64,000 bases of DNA. Origin: CAZEHS01 sp964649745. Its GTDB lineage: Bacteria > Bacillota > Clostridia > Peptostreptococcales > Acidaminobacteraceae. The stretch lies in assembly GCA_964649745.1 (NCBI GenBank), contig CAZYQI010000004.1, positions 81,733 through 145,732 on the forward strand, given 5' to 3'. Shown in pieces: positions 48,889-57,290 of this stretch (its first letter is position 1; the number at the start of each line of letters is the position of its first letter). The position numbers were made by a program, and so were the translations under genes. Below the pieces are notes generated by a model. The model was not told where the DNA came from. It did not search any database and worked only from the letters and a program-made list of their open reading frames with translations.

Positions 48889-49491
48889 ATGGCAAACAAA
48901 GATCACAAAACAGACCCTCGGATCCTCCGGACCCATCGACTTCTCCGGGATGCACTGTTTTCTCTCTTATATGATCACCCCTTTGAGTCCATTACCATAC
49001 AGGACATCACTGAAAGGGCAACCCTGAACAGAGGGACATTTTACCTGCACTACACCAGCAGAACCCATTTGCTGAACGAAAGCATCAAAGATATTTTTGA
49101 CGAATTGGTGCAAGGCCTCCGAAAGGTAACCACCGATGATGCGTGCGCCGGACCTGATGAAAAATATCTGACAGCTGTTTTTGAGGTTTTTTTCAACCAT
49201 GTCAGCAAGCACTTCAGCATCTATAAATTCATGCTGGTTACCCATGATCTTGCACAGTTCAGGTCCAAGCTGCTTGACTTTATGAAAAACATGATCTATC
49301 AGGATCCTCCCCTGAAGTACCAGCTGGACCATTATCGTGAAATCCCCGGGGAAATGGTTGTCAATTATGAAGCCTCTGCCATGATCGGCGTCCTGACCTG
49401 GTGGCTTGAGAACGACATGCAGTACAGCACCCAGTTCATGGCGTCAAAGCTTGCTCATATTGCTGTAACCGGACCCTTCGGCACCGACTGA
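48889..49491 (+). CDS. TetR family transcription regulator
   Basis: A 200-residue regulator. The N-terminal helix-turn-helix (residues about 12-60) includes the conserved TIQDITERATLNRGTFYLHYTSRTHLL. The C-terminal ligand domain resembles the TetR_C_7/DhaS-like group common in Bacillota; the ligand is unknown. ATG 48889 has GGAG 10 bases upstream; a TTG ten codons earlier is weaker. It diverges from ltaE, so it may control ltaE or itself. A terminator follows. Confidence 0.9.
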   Translation: MANKDHKTDPRILRTHRLLRDALFSLLYDHPFESITIQDITERATLNRGTFYLHYTSRTHLLNESIKDIFDELVQGLRKVTTDDACAGPDEKYLTAVFEVFFNHVSKHFSIYKFMLVTHDLAQFRSKLLDFMKNMIYQDPPLKYQLDHYREIPGEMVVNYEASAMIGVLTWWLENDMQYSTQFMASKLAHIAVTGPFGTD

Positions 49492-49506
49492 AGTACTGAA
49501 CGCCTG

Positions 49507-49535
49507 ACATCATAGGATGCCGGGCGTTTTTTTCA
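49507..49535 (+). terminator. Terminator of the TetR gene
   Basis: A stem ACGCC..ACATC/GATGC..GGCGT with a small internal mismatch and a 4-base loop, followed by seven T. Confidence 0.85.
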
Positions 49536-49623
49536 CTTATCGAACGATTCGCATCCTTTTGTGACAAATGATCTGTTTTGGGGTACAATCAAGAAAACTC
49601 AGCTAATAACAGGCAGGTATCCT

Positions 49624-50445
49624 ATGACTAGTTATTCCTTCAAAGCTTATGCCCTTTTCAAGGAAATAGATATCAATGCAGTGGCCTCCCATTTCGGCAT
49701 TAAAAAAGAATTTAAATGGGAAGATTATCTGCGCCTTCAGGAAGAGCAGCTTTCCGGAATTGTCGGCAATCCCTTGGGAAAGCAGGTGAACCTGTTCCCC
49801 TTTGGCAGCGCTGTATTCTTAAATATGAGCCCACAGGAAATCTCCGATATCGTCACCTATTTTCAGAAGGTGGATCCCAAGCTCTCTGTTCCGGACTACA
49901 CGTATACCGACGAATACAGCCTTGAGGTCGCAGAGGACGAGGAATCCGTTACCAACGACGGCATGTTGAGCCGGGAAATCACCTTCTATCACTTAGAGAT
50001 CCTGTCAACCGTACTGGCCAAATCCGTTGCCCTGGAAAACGTGGAAGCCGACATGGAGGTTCTGCTTGATGATATTGAGGCTGTCATCGACCGTCTGCAA
50101 AACGGCAACCTCAGCTCCCGTGACGAAACCCTGGCCAACACCTCTGCCCGTATCCTTCGTTTCAAATATAAGACCCTTTCCACCATCATGCTTCTGGATA
50201 AACCCGATATCACCTGGGAGAATGAAGGGGCCGAGGCCTTACACCGGGAAATGTCCCACCTGTTCGAGCTGGGCGACCGCTACGAACGTCTGCAGGCAAA
50301 ATCCCGCACCCTGATGGATATACTGGACGTGTTCAGCACATTGACTCAGCATCGAAAGGCCAACAATCTGGAATGGATGATCATCGTGCTGATTGTCATC
50401 AGCATTTTGCTCTCCCTTATCCATTTTTATGTTAAACTCACCTGA
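49624..50445 (+). CDS. DUF155 (RMD1/YagE) family membrane-tethered protein
   Basis: A 273-residue protein of the DUF155/RMD1 family, known in yeast mitochondria as RMD1/RMD8 and widespread in bacteria. The soluble part (1-245) has the family pattern: an N-terminal alpha/beta region with LFPFGSAVFLNMSPQEI, a region rich in acidic residues, and a helical C-terminal part with long amphipathic helices. One membrane helix follows at the very end (about 250-270), so it is a tail-anchored protein. A promoter with TACAAT at 49584-49589 lies just upstream. ATG 49624 is chosen because it begins the conserved region. No molecular role is established in bacteria. Confidence 0.82.
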   Translation: MTSYSFKAYALFKEIDINAVASHFGIKKEFKWEDYLRLQEEQLSGIVGNPLGKQVNLFPFGSAVFLNMSPQEISDIVTYFQKVDPKLSVPDYTYTDEYSLEVAEDEESVTNDGMLSREITFYHLEILSTVLAKSVALENVEADMEVLLDDIEAVIDRLQNGNLSSRDETLANTSARILRFKYKTLSTIMLLDKPDITWENEGAEALHREMSHLFELGDRYERLQAKSRTLMDILDVFSTLTQHRKANNLEWMIIVLIVISILLSLIHFYVKLT

Positions 50446-50469
50446 TTCGCCACATCGCCTTTATAACGT

Positions 50470-50508
50470 CCGGCAAGCACTTCCTGTGCTCTCCGGGCGT
50501 TTTCATTT
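50470..50508 (+). terminator. Terminator of the DUF155 gene
   Basis: An outer stem AACGTCCGG/CCGGGCGTT (one G-U pair) encloses a smaller AGCAC/GTGCT hairpin and is followed by TTTTC. Confidence 0.75.
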
Positions 50509-50525
50509 AAACCGCTTTTGCTCCA

Positions 50526-50582
50526 TTGACAAGCATACCCCTTGGGGGTATGCTTGAATAAGAGATACCCCTACAGGGTATA
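50526..50582 (+). promoter_or_regulatory. Copper-responsive promoter with two CsoR-type operators
   Basis: TTGACA (50526-50531), a 17-base spacer and TATGCT (50549-50554) form a strong promoter. Its spacer and -10 box are covered by a perfect palindrome with 10-bp arms AGCATACCCC/GGGGTATGCT (50532-50554). A second element, ATACCC-N5-GGGTAT (50565-50581), lies around the start point. Both match the G/C-tract operators of CsoR, so copper should release the repressor. Confidence 0.88.
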
Positions 50583-50603
50583 GAAAACCATCAGGAGGAA
50601 GCC

Positions 50604-50813
50604 ATGAAAAAAACTATTCGTATTGAGGGAATGTCTTGCGGTCACTGCACCGCCCGCGTTGCAAAAGCACTGGAATCATTGGAAGGCATTACATCCGTTT
50701 CAGTAGACCTTGAATCCGGGACAGCCGTTGTGGAAGCTGCCGATGCCGTAACGGATGAGGCCATCATTGAAGCCGTTGACGATGCCGGATATGATGTGCT
50801 CCGCATTGAATAA
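50604..50813 (+). CDS. copZ: CopZ-like copper chaperone (HMA domain)
   Basis: A 69-residue single heavy-metal-associated domain with the metal loop GMSCGHC (residues 9-15), where the two cysteines bind Cu(I). It has the standard beta-alpha-beta fold pattern and ends in GYDV. It would carry copper to an exporter, but no CopA ATPase gene is nearby. AGGAGG precedes ATG 50604. It is cotranscribed with csoR from the palindromic promoter. Confidence 0.92.
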   Translation: MKKTIRIEGMSCGHCTARVAKALESLEGITSVSVDLESGTAVVEAADAVTDEAIIEAVDDAGYDVLRIE

Positions 50814-50829
50814 CACGGGCGAAGAACCT

Positions 50830-51168
50830 ATGACTTCCTCAGAAAAACACTGTCCCCACTGTGCCTCCCCCTGCGAGGCACAGTCCTGCGGCCGAACCAC
50901 CGACCGCAGTCAAAAAGATAAGAAGGATCTGCTTTCACGCTGCAACAGAGTGGAAGGACAGATCCGGGGTATAAAAGGCATGATTGAAAAGGATATCTAC
51001 TGTGACGACATCCTTAACCAGATTTCCGCCGCCCGTTCAGCTCTGGATGCCATGAGCCGCATGCTGCTGGAAAATCACCTGAAAAGCTGCGTTGTCAGCC
51101 GGGTTCAGGCAGGAGAACTGGATGTGGTGGATGAAGTGCTGACCACGATCAAGCGGATGATGACGTGA
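50830..51168 (+). CDS. csoR: CsoR family copper-sensing repressor with Cys-rich N-terminal extension
   Basis: A 112-residue repressor of the CsoR/RcnR/FrmR family. The Cu(I) ligands of true CsoR are in place: Cys58 (DIYCDD), His83 (ENHL) and Cys87 (KSCV). The DNA-binding helix begins RCNRVEGQIRGIKGMI. The N-terminal 35 residues are unusual: they hold four cysteines (8, 11, 15, 20) and a histidine, arranged as a possible extra metal site. ATG 50830 follows copZ by 16 bases. It most likely represses its own operon. Confidence 0.9.
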   Translation: MTSSEKHCPHCASPCEAQSCGRTTDRSQKDKKDLLSRCNRVEGQIRGIKGMIEKDIYCDDILNQISAARSALDAMSRMLLENHLKSCVVSRVQAGELDVVDEVLTTIKRMMT

Positions 51169-51188
51169 GACGATTGAAAAAACAATTA

Positions 51189-51361
51189 GCCACGGATAAC
51201 ACGGATTATCACGGATGAACGCGGGATGTCTTTATCTCCCTCATGAGGGGGATGTCACGGAGTGACAGGGGGAGTAAGCGAGTAACAACTCCCACCGTCA
51301 CCTTCGGTGCCACCTCCCTCATGAGGGAGGTCAACATAAATCCATCTGTGTTATCCGTGGC
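51189..51361. repeat. Palindromic MITE-like intergenic element
   Basis: A 173-bp element with terminal inverted repeats of 18 bp (GCCACGGATAACACGGAT at the left, complement at 51344-51361 with one mismatch). Inside, TCCCTCATGAGGG palindromes occur twice, plus GTCACGGAGTGAC and GTCACCTTCGGTG stems, so a transcript would fold into several hairpins. It carries no gene. The outer sequence matches the repeat at 6536-6557. Confidence 0.75.
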
Positions 51362-51385
51362 ACTATTTTTCCGTTTTATTACCGT

Positions 51386-52120
51386 TTATTCGACATCGGA
51401 TAAAAGCACCTCCAGCGTAGAGCTCTTGCCGCTTTCAAGGTATTCCCCCATCACCTTCAGCCGCAGGGCTCCTGCTTCCTCCGGGGAATAAAGCGTGTAG
51501 ATGAACCATGTCACCAGTGGCGTTCCAAGCAGCTCCTCGCTGAGCAGTCCCTCTCTCAGAAACACTGTATCCAGATTAAAGACTGCATCGGCCTGCTCTC
51601 CTCTTTTCATGGGGCCGGTTTTGTAGGGTACATCGAAATCCTCGCAATAGTCCAGGGCCCTGTTCACAACTGTTTCCGGCAGTATCATTCCATAGGTATC
51701 ACGATAATAATCTGCCGCCTCCCGGTTGGATTTCAGCACGGCCTCAATGTTGCGGGCAAAATCCTTGCGGCTCCAATGACCGAACTGTCTGCACACCAAA
51801 GGACGCTGCTCATACACGGCGCACCGCCCGTCATCATCCAAAAACGGACAGGAGCTGCGCTCCACCATCTCCAGCATATAATATCGAATAATGCGGGGCA
51901 TCAAATGGGCTTTCAAGGCTTCATCCTGCTCCATGCGGTTCCATATGGCCAGAAATTCGATGAAGAATGCATTTACCGATTCCGCGCAGCATCGGGTGCA
52001 GCCGGCACAGTTGCCACTTTTCAATGTGCCGTAAAGCGTCGTCAGGGCGCCAAAAACACCTTCCTTTTCGGCCACAGCAACGGATGCATTCAGTTCTTCA
52101 ATGGTAAGGACGGTTCTCAC
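51386..52120 (-). CDS. YkgJ-type zinc/iron-chelating cysteine-cluster protein
   Basis: A 244-residue protein with the cysteine pattern of the YkgJ (CxxCxxCC) family: CAGCTRCC (about residues 38-45), then CPFLDDDGRCAVYEQRPLVCRQFG (about 90-113). Eight or so cysteines could bind zinc or an Fe-S cluster. Family members are often near protein-modification or flagellar genes, but their reaction is generally unknown. The last 90 residues are not conserved to my eye. It is a single gene, convergent with csoR and separated from it by the MITE-like element. Confidence 0.82.
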   Translation of the reverse strand: MRTVLTIEELNASVAVAEKEGVFGALTTLYGTLKSGNCAGCTRCCAESVNAFFIEFLAIWNRMEQDEALKAHLMPRIIRYYMLEMVERSSCPFLDDDGRCAVYEQRPLVCRQFGHWSRKDFARNIEAVLKSNREAADYYRDTYGMILPETVVNRALDYCEDFDVPYKTGPMKRGEQADAVFNLDTVFLREGLLSEELLGTPLVTWFIYTLYSPEEAGALRLKVMGEYLESGKSSTLEVLLSDVE

Positions 52121-52298
52121 AAGCAGCCTCCCGAATCTAGCAATATCTTTATTCTATCAGGTTTAACCACCCCAGGAAAAGCTTCTTTTCAACCCTCCCG
52201 CAACAATGGCTAGATATCTTCCTTGAGGATCGTTATAGGTGCCTTTTTCAGAAATCTGGTGTACACTGTAGGAACGCCTCACTTTAAGGAGATTCCCC

Positions 52299-52715
52299 AT
52301 GCACTTATGGAACAGGTTAAAATCCGTTTTCGCCACACCCCAGGCAGCAGAAGTGCCAACCACGGAAATCCCTCTGCCGTCAACTGCCAAACATACCCGC
52401 ACCGATGCTGAAAAGACCATGATTTCCGACTTCAAAACCACCCACGGCACGCTGATCGAAACTCTCGAAAATGCCGTTTATGATGGGAATATGCGTATGA
52501 AAAAGGCAGAGGATCCCGCTGTAAAAGCAGAACTCTGCCGAAAAACGATCCGAGCCTATGAAAAGCTGCAAACCGTATGCCGCAATACCGGGCATGGGGG
52601 CGCTCTGTACTTCGAGGACATGTGGGAGCACTGCAGCAACAGCAGCAACCCGGATTTCCGCTTCATCGATCCCGTGGAGGAAATTCTCCGTCAGTTTGCC
52701 TCCGATAAGGCGTAG
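52299..52715 (+). CDS. Hypothetical protein, soluble
   Basis: A 138-residue protein with AAGGAG 8 bases before ATG 52299. It has no signal peptide or membrane helix. The first 40 residues are low in complexity and rich in Thr and Pro; residues about 45-138 look like a compact helical domain with conserved-looking aromatic and Cys positions (CRKTIRAYEKLQTVCRNTGHGGALYFEDMWEHC). I do not recognise the family. It is convergent with thiD; the 29-base gap has no clear terminator. Confidence 0.7.
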   Translation: MHLWNRLKSVFATPQAAEVPTTEIPLPSTAKHTRTDAEKTMISDFKTTHGTLIETLENAVYDGNMRMKKAEDPAVKAELCRKTIRAYEKLQTVCRNTGHGGALYFEDMWEHCSNSSNPDFRFIDPVEEILRQFASDKA

Positions 52716-52744
52716 ATGTGTTATCTCCTCATTGACGGGCAAAG

Positions 52745-53527
52745 CTACTCCGTAGCCACACAATGATTCAGAGGCCCTCGGCCATGGCCCAGATCGAGAT
52801 TGGCTGTCAGGGCATTGGTGATATAGCGTTTGGCTCTACCCACACTTTCAAGGATACCGTAACCGGCCGCCAAGTTGCATGCAATGGCGGAGGATAGGGT
52901 GCATCCTGTTCCGTGGGTATTTTTATTGTCTATTCGCGGGGAATGAAACCACTTCACCTCTCCCTGCCAGTAAAGCATGTCATCTGCGGAGTCTTTGCCA
53001 TGTCCCCCTTTAACGAGGATATGGCCGCCAAAGTGGGCGCTGATCTTTTCGGCCGCCCGAATCCGATCATCGCGGCTTTCGATGGCTCTACCGGATAAAT
53101 ATGCCGCTTCCGGGATATTGGGCGTTATCACCGTTGCCAGAGGGATCAGATGCTTCACCAGGGAATCCAATGCCTCCCCGGCCAGAAGCGGTCTGCCGCT
53201 GGTGGAGACCATAACCGGGTCCAGCACCATATTCCGCACCCCGTAGGCCATCAGCTTCCGAACCAGCACATGAATGATGGCCGGGGAGTATATCATCCCG
53301 ATTTTCATTGCATCGGCAGGAATATCACTGAGGACACAGTCCAGCTGCTGACCCACAAAATCCGATGAAACCTCGGATATGCCATAAACTCCTCCCGTAT
53401 TCTGAGCGGTAAGGGCTGTAATCACGCTCATGCCGTAATGCCCATGAGCAGAAATGGTCTTGAGATCGGCCTGTATCCCCGCGCCGCCGCTGGGGTCAGA
53501 GCCTGCTATGGTGAGCACCGTACGCAT
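52745..53527 (-). CDS. thiD: Hydroxymethylpyrimidine/phosphomethylpyrimidine kinase
   Basis: A 260-residue ribokinase-fold enzyme that phosphorylates HMP and HMP-P to HMP-PP for thiamine synthesis. Typical motifs are TIAGSDPSGGAGIQADLKT at the N-terminus, the DPVMVSTSG block, and THGTGCTLSSAIA, where the catalytic Asp of related kinases is replaced by Cys as in ThiD. ATG 53527 has AGGAGG; the longer upstream frame runs through the riboswitch and is not coding. No other thi genes follow, so the product is supplied to the pathway encoded elsewhere. Confidence 0.94.
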   Translation of the reverse strand: MRTVLTIAGSDPSGGAGIQADLKTISAHGHYGMSVITALTAQNTGGVYGISEVSSDFVGQQLDCVLSDIPADAMKIGMIYSPAIIHVLVRKLMAYGVRNMVLDPVMVSTSGRPLLAGEALDSLVKHLIPLATVITPNIPEAAYLSGRAIESRDDRIRAAEKISAHFGGHILVKGGHGKDSADDMLYWQGEVKWFHSPRIDNKNTHGTGCTLSSAIACNLAAGYGILESVGRAKRYITNALTANLDLGHGRGPLNHCVATE

Positions 53528-53554
53528 CTGAAGCCTCCTGGTTACAATAGAAAA

Positions 53555-53578
53555 GGGATGCGCCAAAAGACGCATCCC
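53555..53578 (-). terminator. TPP-riboswitch terminator before thiD
   Basis: A perfect 8-bp stem GGGATGCG/CGCATCCC with an 8-base loop followed on the minus strand by TTTTCT. It lies between aptamer and gene and is the likely expression platform. Confidence 0.82.
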
Positions 53579-53594
53579 ACGTTTACACTGTGAA

Positions 53595-53683
53595 AGTCCC
53601 TCCGTTGGCATTACCCAAATCAGGTTATACGGGTCGAAGCACATATCCACTTCCTCTCAGCCTGCACTGGCAAGCTCCCCGGC
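53595..53683 (-). ncRNA. TPP riboswitch (THI element)
   Basis: On the minus strand the conserved parts of the thiamine-pyrophosphate aptamer occur in order: GGGGAGC, GCTGAGAGG, TTCGACCC, ACCTGAT, GGGTAATGCC and AACGGAGGGA. It precedes a terminator and thiD, so thiamine pyrophosphate would stop expression. Confidence 0.97.
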
Positions 53684-53711
53684 TATTTAGTTCAACTCCA
53701 GCGTATCACAA
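53684..53711 (-). promoter_or_regulatory. Promoter of the TPP riboswitch-thiD unit
   Basis: TTGTGA (complement of 53706-53711), a 16-base spacer and TAAATA (complement of 53684-53689). The start point would fall just before the aptamer. Confidence 0.5.
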
Positions 53712-53744
53712 CAGCGCCCCCGATGCAACACCTGAGAGCCACCC

Positions 53745-55292
53745 TTAAAGGGAGCAGAAATGCTTTCCGGCATTGAGGATCATCCGGTTGATTTCGTCCG
53801 GCGGAACCGGTCTGCTGATTAGATATCCCTGCAGGATATCACAGTTGTAGCTTCTCAGGCATTCCTGCTGAGCCTCATCCTCCACCCCTTCCGCCGTTAC
53901 AGTGAGTCCGATCTTATGGGCCAGCTCGATCACCGTTTCCACAATGGCTTTTTCATAGGCATTTACTGTAATGTTGTCGATAAACGATTTGTCGATCTTC
54001 AGATTACTTATGGAAAGCAGTTTTAGATAATTCAGTGAAGAATAACCCGTTCCGAAATCGTCCAGTGATATCTTGATGCCCAACTCATGGAGCTCTCTCA
54101 ATATCATAGAGGCCTGCTCAACATTCTTCATGGCAAGGCTTTCCGTAACTTCAATGCACAGTTCTCTGGGTTGAATCCCGTACTCTTCCATGGTTCTTAG
54201 AATAAACCCGATGATATCCGGCTTGAACATCTGCCGTGCGGAAAAGTTGACGGAGACAATCATATCATTGGCACATATGGCATTCCATTGGCTCTTTTGC
54301 CGGCAGGCTTCCTCTATCACCCAATCCCCGATGGGTATGATCAACCCTGTCTCTTCCGCCACGGGAATAAACTTCAGCGGCGATACCATGCCCTGCTCCG
54401 GGTTGTTCCATCGTATCAAGGCCTCAACGCCAATCATACGTCCCGTTAAAAGATCAATCTGCGGCTGATAATACAGTGTAAACTCCTGTTGTTCCAATGC
54501 CCTTCGCAAGCTTCCCTCAATATTCAGCCTTTCCAAAAACGCCTCGTTCATTTCTGGCATATACAGCTGGTACCGATTTTTCCCCGAGTCCTTTGCACTG
54601 TGCAGTGCGGTGTCCACCTTCATAATCAAGGACTGCACATCGTCACCGCCATCGGGGAAAAACACGATCCCCGCGCTTACCGTAATGAAAAGCTCCCGGT
54701 CGTCAAAAAACCAGGGCTTGTTAAATGCCTGGATGATGCTGTCGGCTACAGCCTCCACCGCAGCGGAATCCTGAGGTTCTTGGATGACAACGGCAAATTC
54801 ATCTCCTCCGAAATAAGCCACATAGGCTTCATCCTGCATATAAACCTTTAAAAAATCTGCAACGTTTCGTAGAATTTTGTCCCCAAAGGTATAGCCGAAG
54901 GATTCGTTGATGGTTTTAAAGTTATCCAGGCCGAAAAGCAGAAAGGCCCCCTTGGTTCCCATTTTTGTATGCTTTTGAATGCATGCAAACAGACTGCGTT
55001 CAAACTGTGCTTTGTTAGGGAGCAATGTCAACGGATCGTAATCGACCATTCTTCTGACTCTTCGGAGCCGTTTCTCTGTAAAAAAGTAGAGCACAACCCC
55101 TGATAGCACCATGACAAAAATTGAATAAAGTTGAATCTGATTGTCATTGATAACTGACAGATCGCTGAGGGTAACGAACACGATGACCCAAAGCGTACAT
55201 AGGCTGGCATACATTAAAATGACTTTCAAGGGGATTGATTCTACGCCTTGAATCCGGTCTGTAATTGGAATTTTTTTGGCATATCGATTCAT
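53745..55292 (-). CDS. Membrane GGDEF-EAL protein, c-di-GMP turnover
   Basis: A 515-residue protein with two N-terminal membrane helices (about 22-45 and 53-72) and no sensor domain between them. The GGDEF motif is intact (residues 162-166), with no RxxD inhibition site before it. The EAL domain has EAL at 290-292, the DDFGTGYSSL loop and further metal residues, so phosphodiesterase activity is likely; the protein may be bifunctional. It is the last gene after cheB with a 57-base gap and may be part of the che operon. Two c-di-GMP riboswitches at 13 and 19 kb are possible downstream readers. Confidence 0.92.
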   Translation of the reverse strand: MNRYAKKIPITDRIQGVESIPLKVILMYASLCTLWVIVFVTLSDLSVINDNQIQLYSIFVMVLSGVVLYFFTEKRLRRVRRMVDYDPLTLLPNKAQFERSLFACIQKHTKMGTKGAFLLFGLDNFKTINESFGYTFGDKILRNVADFLKVYMQDEAYVAYFGGDEFAVVIQEPQDSAAVEAVADSIIQAFNKPWFFDDRELFITVSAGIVFFPDGGDDVQSLIMKVDTALHSAKDSGKNRYQLYMPEMNEAFLERLNIEGSLRRALEQQEFTLYYQPQIDLLTGRMIGVEALIRWNNPEQGMVSPLKFIPVAEETGLIIPIGDWVIEEACRQKSQWNAICANDMIVSVNFSARQMFKPDIIGFILRTMEEYGIQPRELCIEVTESLAMKNVEQASMILRELHELGIKISLDDFGTGYSSLNYLKLLSISNLKIDKSFIDNITVNAYEKAIVETVIELAHKIGLTVTAEGVEDEAQQECLRSYNCDILQGYLISRPVPPDEINRMILNAGKHFCSL

Positions 55293-55349
55293 CCCTATCC
55301 CCCCTGAAAATTATCAGAATCCCATCTGCGGTCCCTTTTCGGACACACC

Positions 55350-56396
55350 CTATCTGAGGGCATTTATCAGATAATAGGGTATATCCTCCAGGTGAGCAAC
55401 TCGCATGACCGCGCCAATTTCCGCCGCTTCCTTCGGCATCCCGTAGACAATGCAGCTGTCTTCATTCTGGCCGATCGTATAGGCCCCTGCCTCCTTCATA
55501 TGAAGCAATCCCTTGGCACCGTCCTTGCCCATTCCTGTAAGAATGACACCCACAGCATTGGACCCCGCATTTCTAGCCACGGAATCAAACAAAACCTCCA
55601 CCGATGGCCGTTGATGGAACACCATGGGTCCGCCCTTCACTTCTACAAAGTACTGGGCGCCTCTCCGGTTCAGCACCATATGGGTATTGCCCGGCGCTAT
55701 CAGCACCTTACCCGGAACCGCCAGCTCACCGTCCTCCGCTTCCTTTACCTGTAGCTGACAGAGGGTGTTGAGCCTGTCGGCAAAAGATTTTGTAAAGTAC
55801 TGCGGCATGTGCTGCACAATGAGTATGGGAGGCATATCAACCGGAAGCCGGGTCAGAACGGTCTTTATGGCCTCTGTTCCCCCGGTTGAGGCGCCAATGG
55901 CAATGATCTTGTTGGTTGTCTTGATCATGGCATTACTGCCCACCTTCTTAGCCATACCCCCTCCAGGAGAACCGCTCCGCTTCACGCTTTTTATCTGAGC
56001 AACCTCTTTAACCTTATCAATGATCTGTTCGCTCATATCCGACACGGTATAGGATGCCCCCGGCTTTGCCATCACATCGGCAGCGCCAAGCTCCAGAGCC
56101 TTCAGTGCCACCTCTCCGCCGCTTTGGGCCAGAGAGCTCAGGATAATCACCGGCATGGGCTTGTACTTCATGATCTTTGATAAAAATGTAAGGCCATCCA
56201 TCCGGGGCATCTCAACGTCAAGTATCATCACGTCCGGCTTCAACTGCACAATCTTGTCCCGGGCCATATAGGGATCCGGAGCTGAACCCAGAACCTCTAT
56301 CATTGGATCTTTTGTCAATTCATCTGTAAGGATTTTTCGAACCAGTGCCGAATCGTCCACAATCAATACCTTAATAGCTCTGCCGCCCGTCTCCAT
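55350..56396 (-). CDS. cheB: Chemotaxis response regulator/methylesterase CheB
   Basis: A 348-residue protein: a receiver domain (phospho-Asp in MILDVEMPRMDG), a linker and a methylesterase domain with the catalytic triad Ser in GASTGGT, His in VQHMP and Asp in GMGKDGAKG. It removes methyl groups from receptor glutamates and also deamidates glutamines. ATG 56396 has AGGGAG about 9 bases upstream (a GTG three codons before is possible), and the start overlaps the end of cheD by 26 bases. Confidence 0.94.
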   Translation of the reverse strand: METGGRAIKVLIVDDSALVRKILTDELTKDPMIEVLGSAPDPYMARDKIVQLKPDVMILDVEMPRMDGLTFLSKIMKYKPMPVIILSSLAQSGGEVALKALELGAADVMAKPGASYTVSDMSEQIIDKVKEVAQIKSVKRSGSPGGGMAKKVGSNAMIKTTNKIIAIGASTGGTEAIKTVLTRLPVDMPPILIVQHMPQYFTKSFADRLNTLCQLQVKEAEDGELAVPGKVLIAPGNTHMVLNRRGAQYFVEVKGGPMVFHQRPSVEVLFDSVARNAGSNAVGVILTGMGKDGAKGLLHMKEAGAYTIGQNEDSCIVYGMPKEAAEIGAVMRVAHLEDIPYYLINALR

Positions 56397-56868
56397 ACCA
56401 ATCACTCTCCCTTACTGCAATCCCTTTGTAAACGACGATATGTCCGTTGAAGGTATTGAACATTACTTTCCGGCCTGTGTTTCCACCAAAATCTCGTGTC
56501 AGTATGTGTATGCGGTTTTGCTCCAGCAGGTGCTCCGCAATGGCTGCGTTATCATCGCCAACAACTGCCACATTTTGATAAAAATGCCCACCGCCAGCCA
56601 GATGCGCCACAATATCTGCTCGCTTTGATCCCATATCACAGAGCAGCTTGACGAGATAGGGGATGGCAATGTCGCCGTATCGGGTTGACCGCTTTTTCCC
56701 CGAGGATTGGGAGTAAATATAGTGGTTCATCCCGCCAAAGTGGTTCACGCTGTCCCACAGGCACACGGCAACGCAGGAGCCCAGCACCGTGCTGATGACA
56801 CACGGGTTTTCGCTTATATACATATATCCGGGTTGTAAGAAGTATTTATCCAATTCCCTCACATCCAA
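56371..56868 (-). CDS. cheD: Chemoreceptor glutamine deamidase CheD
   Basis: A 165-residue protein with the CheD signature: catalytic Cys in LGSCVAVCLWD (about residue 32), His in GGMNHYIYS (about 49) and Thr/Ser further on. It deamidates receptor glutamines and, in B. subtilis-type systems, binds CheC. No cheC is in this operon. Translation is coupled to cheB by overlap. ATG 56868 is 12 bases after the cheY stop. Confidence 0.92.
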   Translation of the reverse strand: MDVRELDKYFLQPGYMYISENPCVISTVLGSCVAVCLWDSVNHFGGMNHYIYSQSSGKKRSTRYGDIAIPYLVKLLCDMGSKRADIVAHLAGGGHFYQNVAVVGDDNAAIAEHLLEQNRIHILTRDFGGNTGRKVMFNTFNGHIVVYKGIAVRESDWYGDGRQSY

Positions 56869-56880
56869 CCTTCTTCATTA

Positions 56881-57273
56881 TTAAACAAGCTTTAAGTGCT
56901 TCATCGTTTCCAGCAGCTTTTCTTCGCTGACAGGCTTCAGCAAATAACCGTCGCACTGTTCGCTGAATGCCCGTTCGATATTCTCAAAATCATCCCGGCT
57001 GGTGGTCATAATAATTTTCGAGGCGTCAAAGGCAATTTTTCCGATGGAATCCTCATAGCTCCGGATTTTGTTTAAAACCTCATGACCGTCCATCCCTGGC
57101 ATGATCATATCCAGACATACCAGATCGTAGGGTGTACCCTCCGACGAGGCCAGTTTGAAGGCTTCCATGGCTTCTGCACCATTAACCGCCGCGTCTGTTT
57201 TCCCGTACGGAGCCAATATCTCTTGAAGCTTTTTCCTGCTAAGGAAATCATCATCGACAATCAGTACTCGCAT
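56881..57273 (-). CDS. cheY: CheY-like single-domain response regulator
   Basis: A 130-residue receiver domain. The phospho-Asp is in VCLDMIMPGMDG, the acidic pair DDD lies at residues 7-9 and the Lys in LLKPVSE. A small extra loop (ASSEGTPYDL and SYEDSIGKIAFDASK) makes it longer than canonical CheY. AAAGGAGAG precedes ATG 57273. It sits between cheA and cheD. Whether it turns flagella or pili is unknown; no flagellar genes are in the window. Confidence 0.9.
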   Translation of the reverse strand: MRVLIVDDDFLSRKKLQEILAPYGKTDAAVNGAEAMEAFKLASSEGTPYDLVCLDMIMPGMDGHEVLNKIRSYEDSIGKIAFDASKIIMTTSRDDFENIERAFSEQCDGYLLKPVSEEKLLETMKHLKLV

Positions 57274-57290
57274 AAGGATCTCTCCTTTGG

